NCBI GenBank assembly: GCA_022578605.1
Contig: MU394114.1
Coordinates: 1,165 to 65,164, forward strand
Length of the DNA: 64,000 nucleotides
Direction of reading: 5' to 3'
Source of the DNA: Camillea tinctor
Taxonomy: Eukaryota; Ascomycota; Sordariomycetes; Xylariales; Xylariaceae
Positions within the stretch are counted from its first letter, which is position 1, and each line of letters opens with the position of its first letter. This document shows positions 1 to 11,328 of the stretch, in pieces. The position numbers and the translations under genes were made by a program. The notes below the pieces were generated by a model. That model had not been told where the DNA came from. It ran no database searches and saw nothing but the letters and a program-made list of their open reading frames with translations.

Positions 1-2883
1 AATTATTTTTTAGTTAAACTTTATTTTTATTTTTAAAACTTATATTTTTACTAAACTTAATATTTTTAAAAACTATAACTTTAATAAATATATATAAAAT
101 TTAAGCATGTTAATAAATATAACTTATAAAAGCTAAATTTTTAAAGTATTTAAAAAGCTAAATATTTAATTTTTTAAATATAAAAATGTTACTTTTTTTA
201 AAAAAACTAAAAAGTAATATTATTATATATATTAAGTTTTAAGTAAAAAACGCTTAATTAAAAAAAACTTAACTATAATAAACGTTATTATTTTTTTATA
301 TTATACTTACTTTATTTGTAGTAAGTTTAAAATTAATTGCTATTTATGTTTTTATTTTAAATTATATTAAAACTAAGCTTATAATAATATTATGTTTATA
401 ACCTTTTTTAATATAAATTTTTATTAATAAGTTTAATATATTTTTTAATTTATATTGTTTTTTTTAAGTTGTTATATTATTTTTTATAAGCTTAAAGCTA
501 AAAATAAACTTTAATTAAATAATATTATTTTTTTAATATTAAGCTTTTATAGCTTAAACTTTAATAATATTATTAAAAATTTTAATATTTTAGCAAAACT
601 TAATTAAAGTATTAAAGTTAAAATTAATAAGGTTTTTATGCTTTTTTATGCTTAAATAATAGTTTTTATTAATAATTAACCTTAATAAGCAAAAAATTAT
701 AGTTTTAAAAGCTTAAAAGTTTATAAATTTTACTGTAGTTATTATATTAATATTAAATATAAGTTATTTGTAAATTTTTTATTTAGTATTAAATTTAACG
801 TTATAACTTATAATTGCTATTATTATTAAGTAACTTAAATATAATGCATTATAGCTAAATATATAAGTATTAAAAAAATAATATATAAAAGTTAATAAAA
901 TATAGCAAATTTATTTTTAACTTTTTAAATATTTGTTTTAACTTTAAACATTATTTTATTTTGTTTTTATAATTTATATTATTTTAAATATAATAGTTTA
1001 TTTAATTTTGCGCATTTTTTATTTTGTAATGTTATTTTAAACTTTTAAGCTATAAATAAGTATACTTTTTAACTATAAGTTTTTTAGTTCTTTTTTAAAA
1101 TTAAACGTTTTTAATTTTTTAAATACTATTTTTTTAACTATAAAATGTTTATATATACTATTTAAAGTATTATTATTTTATTATTTTTTTAAAAGTAGTT
1201 AAAAAAAATTATATTAAACTAAAATACCTTATAACAGCTTAAAAATATAAAAACTTTATCGATATTATTATTTTAACTTTTATTAAAATAGTTAAAAGTG
1301 CTATTATTTTAATAAATAATAATGTACTAAAAAAAAATTATAATAATATGTTTATTATTATATGCAAAAAACGTAAAGTATTTAATTTTTTATGCTATTT
1401 TGCATTTATATTAATAACGTTTAAAAGTAGTTTTTATATAAGCTTTTATATTAAATTGCGTGTTAATAATATTAAAAAAAATAACAAAAAAAACTTAATA
1501 AAAGCATAAAACTTTTTTATATAAATAATATATAGCGTTTAAATATACATATTACTATTTATTACTTTAATTTTATAGCTAAATATGTTATAATAATTAA
1601 TTATAATATATTAACTAGTAAAAACCTTTATAAATAAGTCTTTTTTTTCTTTTTTTTTTCGTTAATAACTAGTAGTAGCTTAACTTAAAGCAAAAATAAG
1701 TTAATTACTTTTATAAGTTTTATACAACATTTTTTTAATTTTTTTTAGTTTAATTTATTTTTAAACTTTTTTATTTTTTTATTTTTTTTTTCTACTTATT
1801 TACGCATTTTAACGTATATTTTTTTATTTTTAAATAGTTTAAACACTATATATATAAAATAAATTTCTTTAATGTTAAAAAAGTGCTTTTAATAAAGTTA
1901 AACAGTTAATTAACTATTTATTTTATTTTATAAAACGCGTTTAAATATAATAATTTTAATTTTATTAAAAAAATATAAATGCTTTATTAAAAGTATTTTA
2001 ACCTTTTTTATTAAGCATTAACTTACATTAATTAAAATAAGTTAAAAATTTTTTAAAAATAAGTTAAATATATGCTTAATATAAATTTTTTAATTAATAA
2101 TATGCATTTAAAGCTTTTTGTAATTAATAAAATACTTATTAAAAAAGTTAAAATACTATTATATTTTACTTAAAAAAACGGTTACTTATTTATTTAAGCA
2201 AAAAAAATATCGATTAAGTTTATTAAGCTTTTATAATTAACTTATATTAAAAATTATAGTTTTTTTAAACATTATTTATTAACTTATAAGCTTTACGCTA
2301 TAATTACTTAATTTTATAAATTAACTTTTAATACAAGTAAATAAATTAATTTGTTATTTTTAATCTTATTTTTCTCTTATATTTATTACTTCTTTTTTAA
2401 TTTAATTTTAGCCTTATTTTTTAAACTAATTTTAATTTTAGTTTTAATATTAAATATAGTTTATTAAAATGTAAAACATTATAAAGCTTTTTAAAAGCAT
2501 ACGTAAAAGTATTGTTAGTTAAGTACTAATTAATTTTATTTAATGTCATAATAAAAAAAATCCAAATTATTTTATATTTAATAAAAATAATTTCATATAT
2601 TACTATAGCATTAATAAAATTAGCTAAATTAATCATATTTTTATATTTAATATTTATAGTATAAAGTATATTTTTGCTATTATAACACTTATTTACCGCA
2701 TAAATAAGCATAACAATATTTTTAATTTTAAAATTATTAATAAATATAACAAAAATTAATTAGTTATTATTAACATTATAATAATTATTTTAACACGTTT
2801 ATATGTTATGCTTTTTTATAGCGCTTATATCTTAATAAATTAAAACGTTAAATACTTATAATTATAAATGCATCATAAATTTA

Positions 2884-2934
2884 TTATAAAATTTAATTTA
2901 TTATAAAATTTAATTTATTATAAAATTTAATTAA
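2884..2934. repeat. 17-bp tandem repeat, three copies
   Basis: Three near-perfect head-to-tail copies of TTATAAAATTTAATTTA lie at 2884-2900, 2901-2917 and 2918-2934; the last copy differs at its end. They sit inside the AT-rich block. Confidence 0.8.
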
Positions 2935-3385
2935 ATTTCATTCTAACTTAAACGTAAAATGTTTAAAAATGAAATTTTTTTAAAAAAACCTTTTTGCATT
3001 TTAGCAAGTCTACTAAATCTTTATTAAAGTTATAGTTCTAAATATTAATAATTTTCATAAAAAAAATATATGTTTATAACAAAGTAAAACAAACTATAAA
3101 TATTAATTAACTAACTTACTTAATAAAATTAAATTATATAATATTATAATAAAGTTAAAAAGCGTTATATAAACATTATTATAATTAAAAAAGTAAGTTA
3201 AAATATTAAAATCGAAATTTTTAATTTAAAGGTTATAATAAGTAAAATAAAAGTTAATAAAATAATGCATATATTATAGTTAAAAATAAAAGATTTCTTT
3301 AATTAATAAGTATATTAATATTGTAATTATCGTAACCTATATAAATACATGTAATTTAATAATAAACCTAATTATATAAAAATTT

Positions 3386-3560
3386 TAGTAAAAAACGATT
3401 TTTTAGTAAAAAACGCTTTTTTTAGCAAAAAACGCTTTTTTAGCAAAAAACGGTTTTTTAATTAAAAAACGGTTTTTTATATAAAGAACGATTTCTTAAA
3501 AAACATTGGTTTATATATAAAGAAACGGTTCTCTTATTAAAAAACCGTTCTCTATAACGC
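3386..3560. repeat. Irregular array of AAAAAACG units
   Basis: About eight copies of an AAAAAACG(G/C/A)TTTTTT-type unit follow each other at roughly 18-30 bp spacing. The last two copies form an inverted pair: AAACGGTT near 3524 and AACCGTT near 3543. CpG is retained in almost every unit although the surroundings have lost most C and G. Confidence 0.7.
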
Positions 3561-6188
3561 TTAAACCTTAGTATAGTATATAAAAAAAAATTATAAAAAT
3601 AAGTTAAATACATTATTTTAAAGCTTATTTCTTAATTAATTTATGTATTTACTTAAAAGCTTAATAATGCAACTAAACCGTGTATGTTTTAAAGAGTAAA
3701 TTATAGCTGCATTATTTTCTTTATTGCTTTTAAACCTTTAGCTTTTAAAATTAAATTTTTTGCTTTTTAAGCCATTTAAAAACTTTAAATTTAGCTAAAA
3801 ATAATTTTTATTTTTTTTTAATATTTTTAAAAGCTTTATAAACGTTTAATTTAAGTTAAAAATTTTTTTTTTTATAAGCGTTTAAATTAAAGCTTTAAAG
3901 ATTAAATTTTTATTTTATAATAAATAAATTTTAAGCTATATTTATTTATAACTTTTACGTAATGCTTTAAAAAGGCTTTAACGCTAAAAATACAAAATTT
4001 ACTTAAATTTTTAACTTAATAGTTATTAATTAAAGTATTAAAAACTTTTATAAGTATAATATTAATTATTAAAGCTATATTTTGCTTTTTTTTATTTAAA
4101 TTGCAATTTAAATACGTAAAGGTTTTTTTTTTACTAATAAGCTAATTTTTAATTATTTTAAACGCTATTTAAATAATTTTAAAAGTTAAAGCTTTTTTTT
4201 TTACTTTAACGTATGCTTTTATAAAATTTAACTTATTAATAAAAAAATATTAAATTAAAAAGTTAATTTACTTAATTATTTTTAATAATAGTATTTTAAT
4301 ACGTTAAAAAGCTTATTATTAAAAAGTTAAAAGCTATAAAAGTAATATATTAATAAAAAGCATAAATATACGTTATTATAAAAATATATAGTTATAAATT
4401 TTACTTAAACATAAAAATTAGCAACATTTTTTTATAAAAATAAAAAAAAAATAAAAAAAATTTAAAACAATATATTTAATTTTAAATTATAATTATTTAT
4501 AAACGTATAACTTTTATAGCTATTTAAAATTAATAAATAAACGTTATTATTATTAAAAAAGTGTTTTATTATTTTATAAAAAAATACTTTTTTTAATTAT
4601 TTAATTGTAATATTATTTAAAGTTTAGCTATTTTTTAAATAAATATAGCTTTAATTTGCAATTTTTTTAAATTTTTTTTTAAAATAAGTAAATTAAAGCT
4701 TTTTTTTTAAAAAAATAATACTAAAGTTAATAAGTTAGCTTTTTATATTAATATATTTAATAAAAAAAGTTTAATAATAAGTTTAAAAAAATTTTAAAAA
4801 AAATTTTTTAATTTTAGTTTTTTTTAAAACTATATTATTAATTTTTAATATGTTAGTTAATAAATAATAAAAATAAATACTAAAAATAAAATATATACTA
4901 ATTTTAACTATTAACTTTTTTTTATTTATATTATAAGTTAAATAAAGTTATATTTAATTATATTTTTTTTTATATATTAAAATATTAATATATAGCTTTA
5001 AAAGTAAATTTATTAAAGTAAAAAGCTTTTATTTTACGCTTTTTTTTAGTTTTAATGTTAAAATGCTGCTTTATAAAACAGTATAACTAATAGCAGTTTA
5101 AGTTTTTATAAAAGCTGTTTTTTTTAACTAATTACTTTACAATTTTATGTATAATACTATGTTTTAGTATAAATTTAAGTAATTTTTAATGTAAAATTTA
5201 TTTTATAAAACTTTTTTTTTATTTTTTAATTAATTTATTAACGTAAATATAAGTTTTTTATAGTAATTTTTTATTAATTTAATAGCTTAAAGTTATAATA
5301 AGAATTTTATGTTTTTTAGCTGCTTTTTTTAATAAAATGCCGCCATTTTAAATATTTTCGATAGTAAAGCATATTTAATCTTTTATATAAAGTGTTATTT
5401 TAATTAGTGTTGTTTTAAAAAAAGATTAAAAAAAAAAAAGAATAGCAGTTTAAAACAAATGCTTACATATAAAGTTATTTTATAATAAGATACTATGCTA
5501 ATTATTGCGCAAAAAAAAGCAAGAAAATAATAGCATTTATTTTAATTTAAGGGCTATTTAATGGTATCTTTACATTGAAAATAACTTTATTTTTAAGCGA
5601 AATATGTATAAGTGAAGTTTGTGTGTTTTAGTAGTAGTGTTTTTAGTTTTGCTGTATTGCCAGGTGGGGTGTATCGCCAGGTGGGGTGGCATGGTAGCGT
5701 GTGTGTAAGACATAACAATATAATTAGATAAAGTACTGAACTGGGGACTGGTGGTAAGGGGAAACAAACTACCATTAGCTGTATGAGGCCGTGAGGAACC
5801 TAATATTATAGAAGCTTTAGTTGACAACATCCAATCATCATGCTATCCAGTCCACGAATGTTTAAGTCCCTCGCCAATTTGATAATCAGCAAAATGGGTC
5901 TATATAAAAGCACAACTAGTCCCCAGTTTCTATTAGTTCCTAGTTCCTATATGCCATATAATAATACACTTCTCAGCTGCCTTATACAAATTACAATCTA
6001 CATAGGCAGAAGATGATACTATTTGTGTTTTACACTACTACAAGTAGTTAGTGAGCAGTTGTATGAATAATAAAAATAGAGTTTGAATTTAAATATAAGA
6101 ACCCCCATCTCAGGTAAATGGGGTTTTGGAAAATAGATTATAAAGTACATGAGAGCACGAAGAATAAAGAAAGGGGTTTGATGTATAC

Positions 6189-6512
6189 CTACATAGGCAC
6201 ATAACCTAAAAGTCTTCCCTGACTTTTCAAGTTGTATTGATTCACATTTCCAAGTTCCTCTCGAGAGACCTCGTCGCAGCCGGTCTCTGTTGCAACGTCG
6301 TCCAACGGGCAATCTATGTACGAGAGAGTAATAGATGGTTCTAGTAATGACGGTGTCCAGTCCAAATCCGTGATACCAGCGATATCAAACATGTAGCTGG
6401 AGGGTATCTGCTGCGCGGCTGGGAAATGTAGCACATTCACTTGGGCCACATTATGGGCAGCTAAGTAGTTGCTACTAGGCAGTACATCACTCCAGGTAAG
6501 GTAACTACATAC
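6189..6512 (-). pseudogene. Possible 3'-exon relic of an unknown gene
   Basis: An open frame of 107 codons on the minus strand ends in TAG at 6189-6191 and starts just after a stop at 6513-6515, with no ATG near its 5' end. The translation has a normal protein-like composition (for example FDIAGITDLDWTPSLLEPS) and a base composition unlike the neighbouring AT-rich block. It could be the last exon of a truncated gene, since an AG dinucleotide is available upstream, or it may be chance. I do not recognise the family. Confidence 0.25.
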
Positions 6513-7800
6513 TTAATACATACCCGTCCTATTCAATAACACCCAGTTCCAGATTCCCCTTATTAGACCTGGCCCTTTCTATTACCTAAGCAGTTACCTA
6601 CCTAATCGTCGGTTAGTCTCTACTATATTATTAGTTTCTGATTACGGACTGTCCCTTATGGTCTTCCATCACTATCTGAGATGACTTATTAAGAAGTCAC
6701 AATTAAAGCTTAGGAACCGTTTTTCTTGTGGACCTACTGATACAGATTAGAGTATCCTTCCATCTATAGCTCTTACGAGGTTACCGGACGATGTTGTCCA
6801 AATCGCAATATTAACAACTACGTAATTAGCCAATAACTATCGCTGTTTACTGCCAAAACGTCTCATGCACATCATTATGCAACGCAGAAACTACCCATAA
6901 CTGTTTTATAGACTGCGTCGTGGCCGCCGCGCCTCAGTCATGGTGACCTCACGGATCGTATATAGAACTAATAGTTCTTTCTAAATATAGGACGGATTTT
7001 CTCTTAAAGGGGTAGGACAACCTCTGATAGCTTTGCTTCATGAGGAATGAACAGAGCAAAGATGAGATCATAGTAGTAGGGGGGGTTGGCAACTTGTGGA
7101 TTGGCATTTATTTGAGTTTAGCTATCGGACTTGAGTTGAATAGACGATTTGAATGGACGAATGGAGCTAACATACCTTTCGACGACAAAGTGTCTAGTAT
7201 CCCGCAACTTCTCTATTACCCAACTCATGTGCCTAGGCAGTCAGTAAGGAGTTGTGGTCATAGCAAAGTGATAACGAATATTGCAAATGGATAACTTAGT
7301 TAAGTTCAATGTGCTGAACAAAAACGAAAGTGCACTGGTAAGTAACTTAGAGATTAGGAAAGGCCGAATACACACTCCTTGGTGAGCGTACCATCAACTA
7401 CTTAATGCGGAATTCGTACTCTCCAAAAGCTAATGAAATTATTCCGTAACCCATAGTTCCTTAGATATAGCTTCGTAACCCCTCTGAGGCTACACAGGGG
7501 AAGTTTAGATGTGAACGCCTTCCTAATAGCACAATTATACCTTCCAGCCAGATTCGTGAATAGTATGATGTTCCTCCCTTAGATGAATGCAGTGACAGCA
7601 AGACCTACTTTGCTCTAGCAAAGCTGTCTTGGCCAGGAGTGATATAAATTCCCGACCTTCTCGCCCCATCTTTACCCCCTCCATCTCTGGTCATTCGATC
7701 TAGTTCTCCTGTCTACAGCAACGCTATGATCACAGTCATCATTTTCATCGTGAATTCTATTAGCCTTTCTTTGCCTTGCTAGTCATCCCCCTTCTCCTCT

Positions 7801-7819
7801 CCCCCCCCCCCCCCCCCCC
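7801..7819. repeat. Poly-C run (C19)
   Basis: Uninterrupted run of 19 C in intergenic DNA, preceded by a CT-rich stretch from about 7780. Confidence 0.9.
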
Positions 7820-8052
7820 TGTCTCGGCCTGTGCTTTGATCCTCGAATTTGCCTTTATCCTTCGGTCGATGTCCTCTCGCGATACCAACTTCTGTCGTTA
7901 CCCGTTCCCGTCGATGCTAGCCTATATTGCCTGAGTGTTATACCTTGGTCGCAATGAGAATTGGCAATTTAGGGTAGGTGGTTCCCCGTGAGCAAAAAAA
8001 AAAAAAAAGAAAAAAGACTGCATCCTTATATATTTTTTGTATTGTCTTACCC

Positions 8053-8406
8053 CTAGCACTTTGCATTTATTGCCGTCTTTTTGGTGCTATGATTATACAA
8101 AACAACAGGCCTAGGGAGCCCCTATAAATCGTCAACCTTGGTTGACGTAAAATAAGAAGGCAGGTACAGCATCCCCACAAGTTTTATCGCAGGTTGTATT
8201 TGGAAAGGAACAGATTAGAAACAAATGGTGGTAAAGCGGCCTCAGTATCCCCGAAGGTTTTCATCACAGGCTGTATTTAGAAAAGAACAGATTAAAACCA
8301 AATGGTGGTAAAGTAGCTTCATCCCCCAGCCCTTTGCATTGATTATTGTTTTGTTTTTTTAGGTGCTGTGATTGCATAAAAGAACATGCCTAAGGAGCTC
8401 CCATAA
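8053..8406. repeat. Nested imperfect direct repeats
   Basis: Outer copies at 8053-8127 and 8326-8406 share a CTTTGCATT start, a GGTGCTxTGATT centre and a GGCCTAGGGAGCCCC-like end. Between them lie two inner copies of about 74 bp (8168-8241 and 8243-8317), both containing AACAGATTA and CAAATGGTGGTAAAG. The structure looks like a duplicated fragment of a non-coding element. No ORF is associated with it. Confidence 0.7.
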
Positions 8407-8951
8407 TAGCTTTATTATTGGATAGGAAATAGAGAAAAGGAAAGAAATCCTATATTGAGTTTGCAGTGGCTTTATATATGGCGAGGCAGGCTACCTTGAT
8501 GGACCTCGAAGCCAATTATTCTCATAAGGTTCTAGATTAAGCAGACGTACCACGCCACAATGAGAACATGATTCAACTAAAAGTCGAATCGATTCTCGTG
8601 CACCCTTTAACTTCTCAAAAGTGCTTTATACTTTGAATATATTTAGTAATACTTAATGTCATAGCATCGGTGCACATATATGTAGGTATATATAAGGTCA
8701 TCCACTGTTAGGCCCACCTAGCATTCCCTCCATATCCAAAATACAACACCATAATCACGATACTATGATACTTAATTATTCTTACTAATAAGGTTCAATG
8801 TTTAAGTTAAGATGTGGCGTTTGCAAGGGTTTACCCCACCTGGTAAATATCCTGGAGAGAATTGATTTGACTTTCAGCTGATCTATGTTCTCTCTAAGAC
8901 CTCATCTAGGACCTCCGCCACATTTGACATAAGGGATGCTAGTTTCTGGAT

Positions 8952-11038
8952 ATGGATAGGCATAATCTATATGCAAACCTTTGCGAACTATGTCGCACTG
9001 TTCCCTTTTTCAATTTGCCCAAACTAAAGCGAAGCACCGGGCCAGGGGATCTAGAAGCGTATACTGACCGTGTCCTCACACCTAAGCTCCGAGGCGCATC
9101 GTATCCGTTTATGCTGGGCCATACCCCCTATCCTCCCGGCTTCAAGCACAAATGTGGAATCGAAGTGTTGTATGAATCTGCGCTATCGTGTGAGCTATGC
9201 GCCATTATACATGAGTGCCTTGGGAAATTCATTGGTGTATTTACGGATTATATGCAAAATGATGAAATTGCGAGAAGTGTGCGGCCTTTTGGCAGCCCCG
9301 GGTCATTTCAGCTCTGGCTCTGTGCACGACGACAAGACGCACCTGGGTTCCTCATTTATACGGACTCCTCAAAAAATAATGACATCTTTGAAGTGGGCGA
9401 AGTGGCCTTTGGTGTGCGAAATGGTGAGTACTAACGAATATGGCTCTGTGGAGTCAAAGTGAACAAGATACTATTCAAAGACACTAACACTATGCTGCTC
9501 TCTTAGAGGACTCTACTCTTCATCACAAATTTCCGGGGCGGGTCATTGAGGACGATCCTGGAACTGAGAAGACGCTGAGTCGAGCGCGGGAGTGGTTAAC
9601 GTCCTGCCAGGATACACATCCCCATTGCCGCCGGAGCAGCACAAAGCTTCCGACTCGCATTTTGGATGTGCAGTCATGTCGCTCAGACGGAATGGTGAAA
9701 CTCCTGGACACAGGAGAGGAGCATGCGATATACGCCACACTCTCGTACTGCTGGGGCACTTCCGGGAATCTACTATCAACAACGAAGACCGTCGAACTCC
9801 ATCGTCAGGGGATCAAAACAGATACCTTGCCAAAGACGATCCAGGACGCCGTGGTCGTAACCCAGTTTCTCGGCTTGAAATACCTGTGGGTCGATGCGCT
9901 ATGTATCATCCAGGACGACCCGCAAGATTGGAGCCGCGAAGCCCGGAACATGGCGCAAGTGTATGCAAATGCATACATCAATATTTCCGCGCTGGGAGCA
10001 GCGGACACCTCTCAAGGCTGCTTCATGCGTCGGTCGCCACGTCGCGGGCCTATACCGCTAGACTACCACGGAGACGACGGGACGCGCCTCAAGGTATTCG
10101 CGACCATCGTGACGCAGCCGGCGATGGGGACCGAGAAGCGCGATCTAGGCGGATACCCGATCAGCAGCCGAGCGTGGACTCTGCAGGAACGGATGCTGGC
10201 GCGGCGGACGCTGCACTTCGGAAACGACCAGATGTTCTTCGAGTGCGCGTGGGGGTTCAGGTGCGAAGACGGGTACACCGAGCCTACGAACAGCCAACAA
10301 GCTACCTCCATCCCCGAGACTCTCTCGCAGGACGAGCAGCCCACGAACCGCGGAGACATAGCCGGCCGACAGTTCTCCGGGTACAAAGGGTGGGCCACGC
10401 TGATCAACATCTACGGCCGGCGGCACCTAACCAAAAGCTCGGACAAGCTGCCAGCGTTCTCCGGGCTCGCGCAGCGGTACGAGGGCCTGCTCCAGGACGT
10501 GTACGTCGCGGGGCTGTGGAAGAGCCGGCTGGTCGATGACCTGCACTGGAGCGCGGAGGAATGGTGCGTGCCGGCGGACTGGCGCGCGCCGTCGTGGTCG
10601 TGGATGAGCATCGACGGGCCGGTGCACATGCCCGACATGCAGGCGAAGGAGGTCGGGCAGCAGCAGTGCGCGGCGGTGCTGGACTACCGCCTGCAGCACA
10701 AGGACCAGAACGAGTACGGGGAGCTCACGGGCGGCTGGCTGAAGTTAGAGGCGCCTGTCGCGGAGGTGGTAGATGATGAGATTTTCGGGTTTAGGCCTGG
10801 GCAGGGGGGCCTGTCCGTGTACGTGGAGATCCCGGAGGAGTTGTTTGATCGGTTGCGGATATTCACGCTGTTTCTGTACACGACGGACGGCAGCCCCTGG
10901 ACGGGTCTGCTGATTACTCCGGTTGGGCGCACAGTGGAGGAAGGGGTGCGGACTTATCGGCGGGTGGGCAAGGTGACGAGTTTGTCAACGAAGAAACGGT
11001 GTGAGATTCCGAGGAAAGAAGTATGTATATTGGTTTAG
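8952..11038 (+). CDS. HET-domain (heterokaryon incompatibility) protein
   Basis: Two exons, 8952-9423 and 9507-11038, joined over an 83-nt intron (GTGAGT...TCTTAG) give 667 residues. The HET domain starts near residue 233 with YATLSYCWG and continues with LWVDALCIIQDD, REARNMAQVYANAYINISA and RAWTLQERMLARRTLHF (about 233-380), the three conserved blocks of the family. The N-terminal 100 residues carry two CELC pairs, often seen in HET proteins. HET proteins trigger growth arrest or cell death when incompatible hyphae fuse, usually after contact with a partner protein. No partner gene (NLR or het-s-like) lies beside it. The ATG at 8952 is the first in frame. The coding part is much more GC-rich than its 5' flank, which leads towards the AT-rich block. 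Confidence 0.93.
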
Positions 11039-11328
11039 CCTGCAATCCGTAGTTCTTGGTTACCTTCTAAACCTTTCATTGCGAAGGCCTCCCTTTTTTT
11101 TGTATCCTGGGTGTTTAATCAACATACCCCCTATTCTTGTAAAAACCTCCTTAAAGACCTATATGCTTAGGCTAAAAAAAGCATCCAAGTATCAACCCTC
11201 TTAAGCCATGTCAAAAAGAGAGAAAAAAAAGAGCCATATAAAAATCCCACGTCTCGCTACTACTCCATAAAATGATCATGCCTCATATCCATATACCTCT
11301 TACCCTTCCCCTCCATCTGCCCCCTCTC

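Larger units (their letters stand above)
1..5560. repeat. Extremely AT-rich, RIP-like block
   Basis: The stretch is almost only A and T, with isolated C and G mainly in ACG, GCT and ACT contexts, and every reading frame is full of stops. TpA is very common and CpA/TpG is scarce, which is the expected footprint of repeat-induced point mutation (CpA to TpA) on both strands. No protein-coding remnant can be recognised. Composition changes near 5540-5600 to ordinary intergenic DNA. A degenerated transposon cluster or an AT-isochore next to genic DNA is the most likely explanation. A centromeric or subtelomeric position is possible, but no telomere repeat is present. Confidence 0.85.
5561..8951. 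other. Gene-poor tract between the AT-rich block and the HET gene
   Basis: This tract returns to normal base composition and holds no convincing complete gene. It contains a possible reading-frame relic (6189-6512), an 84-codon ATG ORF at 7040-7294 on the plus strand with no recognisable motif, a C19 run at 7801-7819, an A-rich run near 7990, and a nested duplication at 8053-8406. Two TTTGCAT-containing copies lie 274 bp apart and enclose two 74-bp copies. Confidence 0.6.

Noticed and set aside
2526..2711. 61-codon minus-strand frame inside the AT-rich block
   Set aside because: Composition is only Ile/Lys/Asn/Tyr as expected from AT-rich DNA; no domain and no neighbours.
7040..7294. 84-codon ATG frame before the HET gene
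   Set aside because: No recognised motif, splice partner or codon bias; left as part of the gene-poor tract.
9592..10539. 315-codon plus-strand frame inside the HET gene
   Set aside because: Arg/Pro/Ala-rich shadow frame of the GC-rich HET exon; the HET frame carries the conserved motifs.
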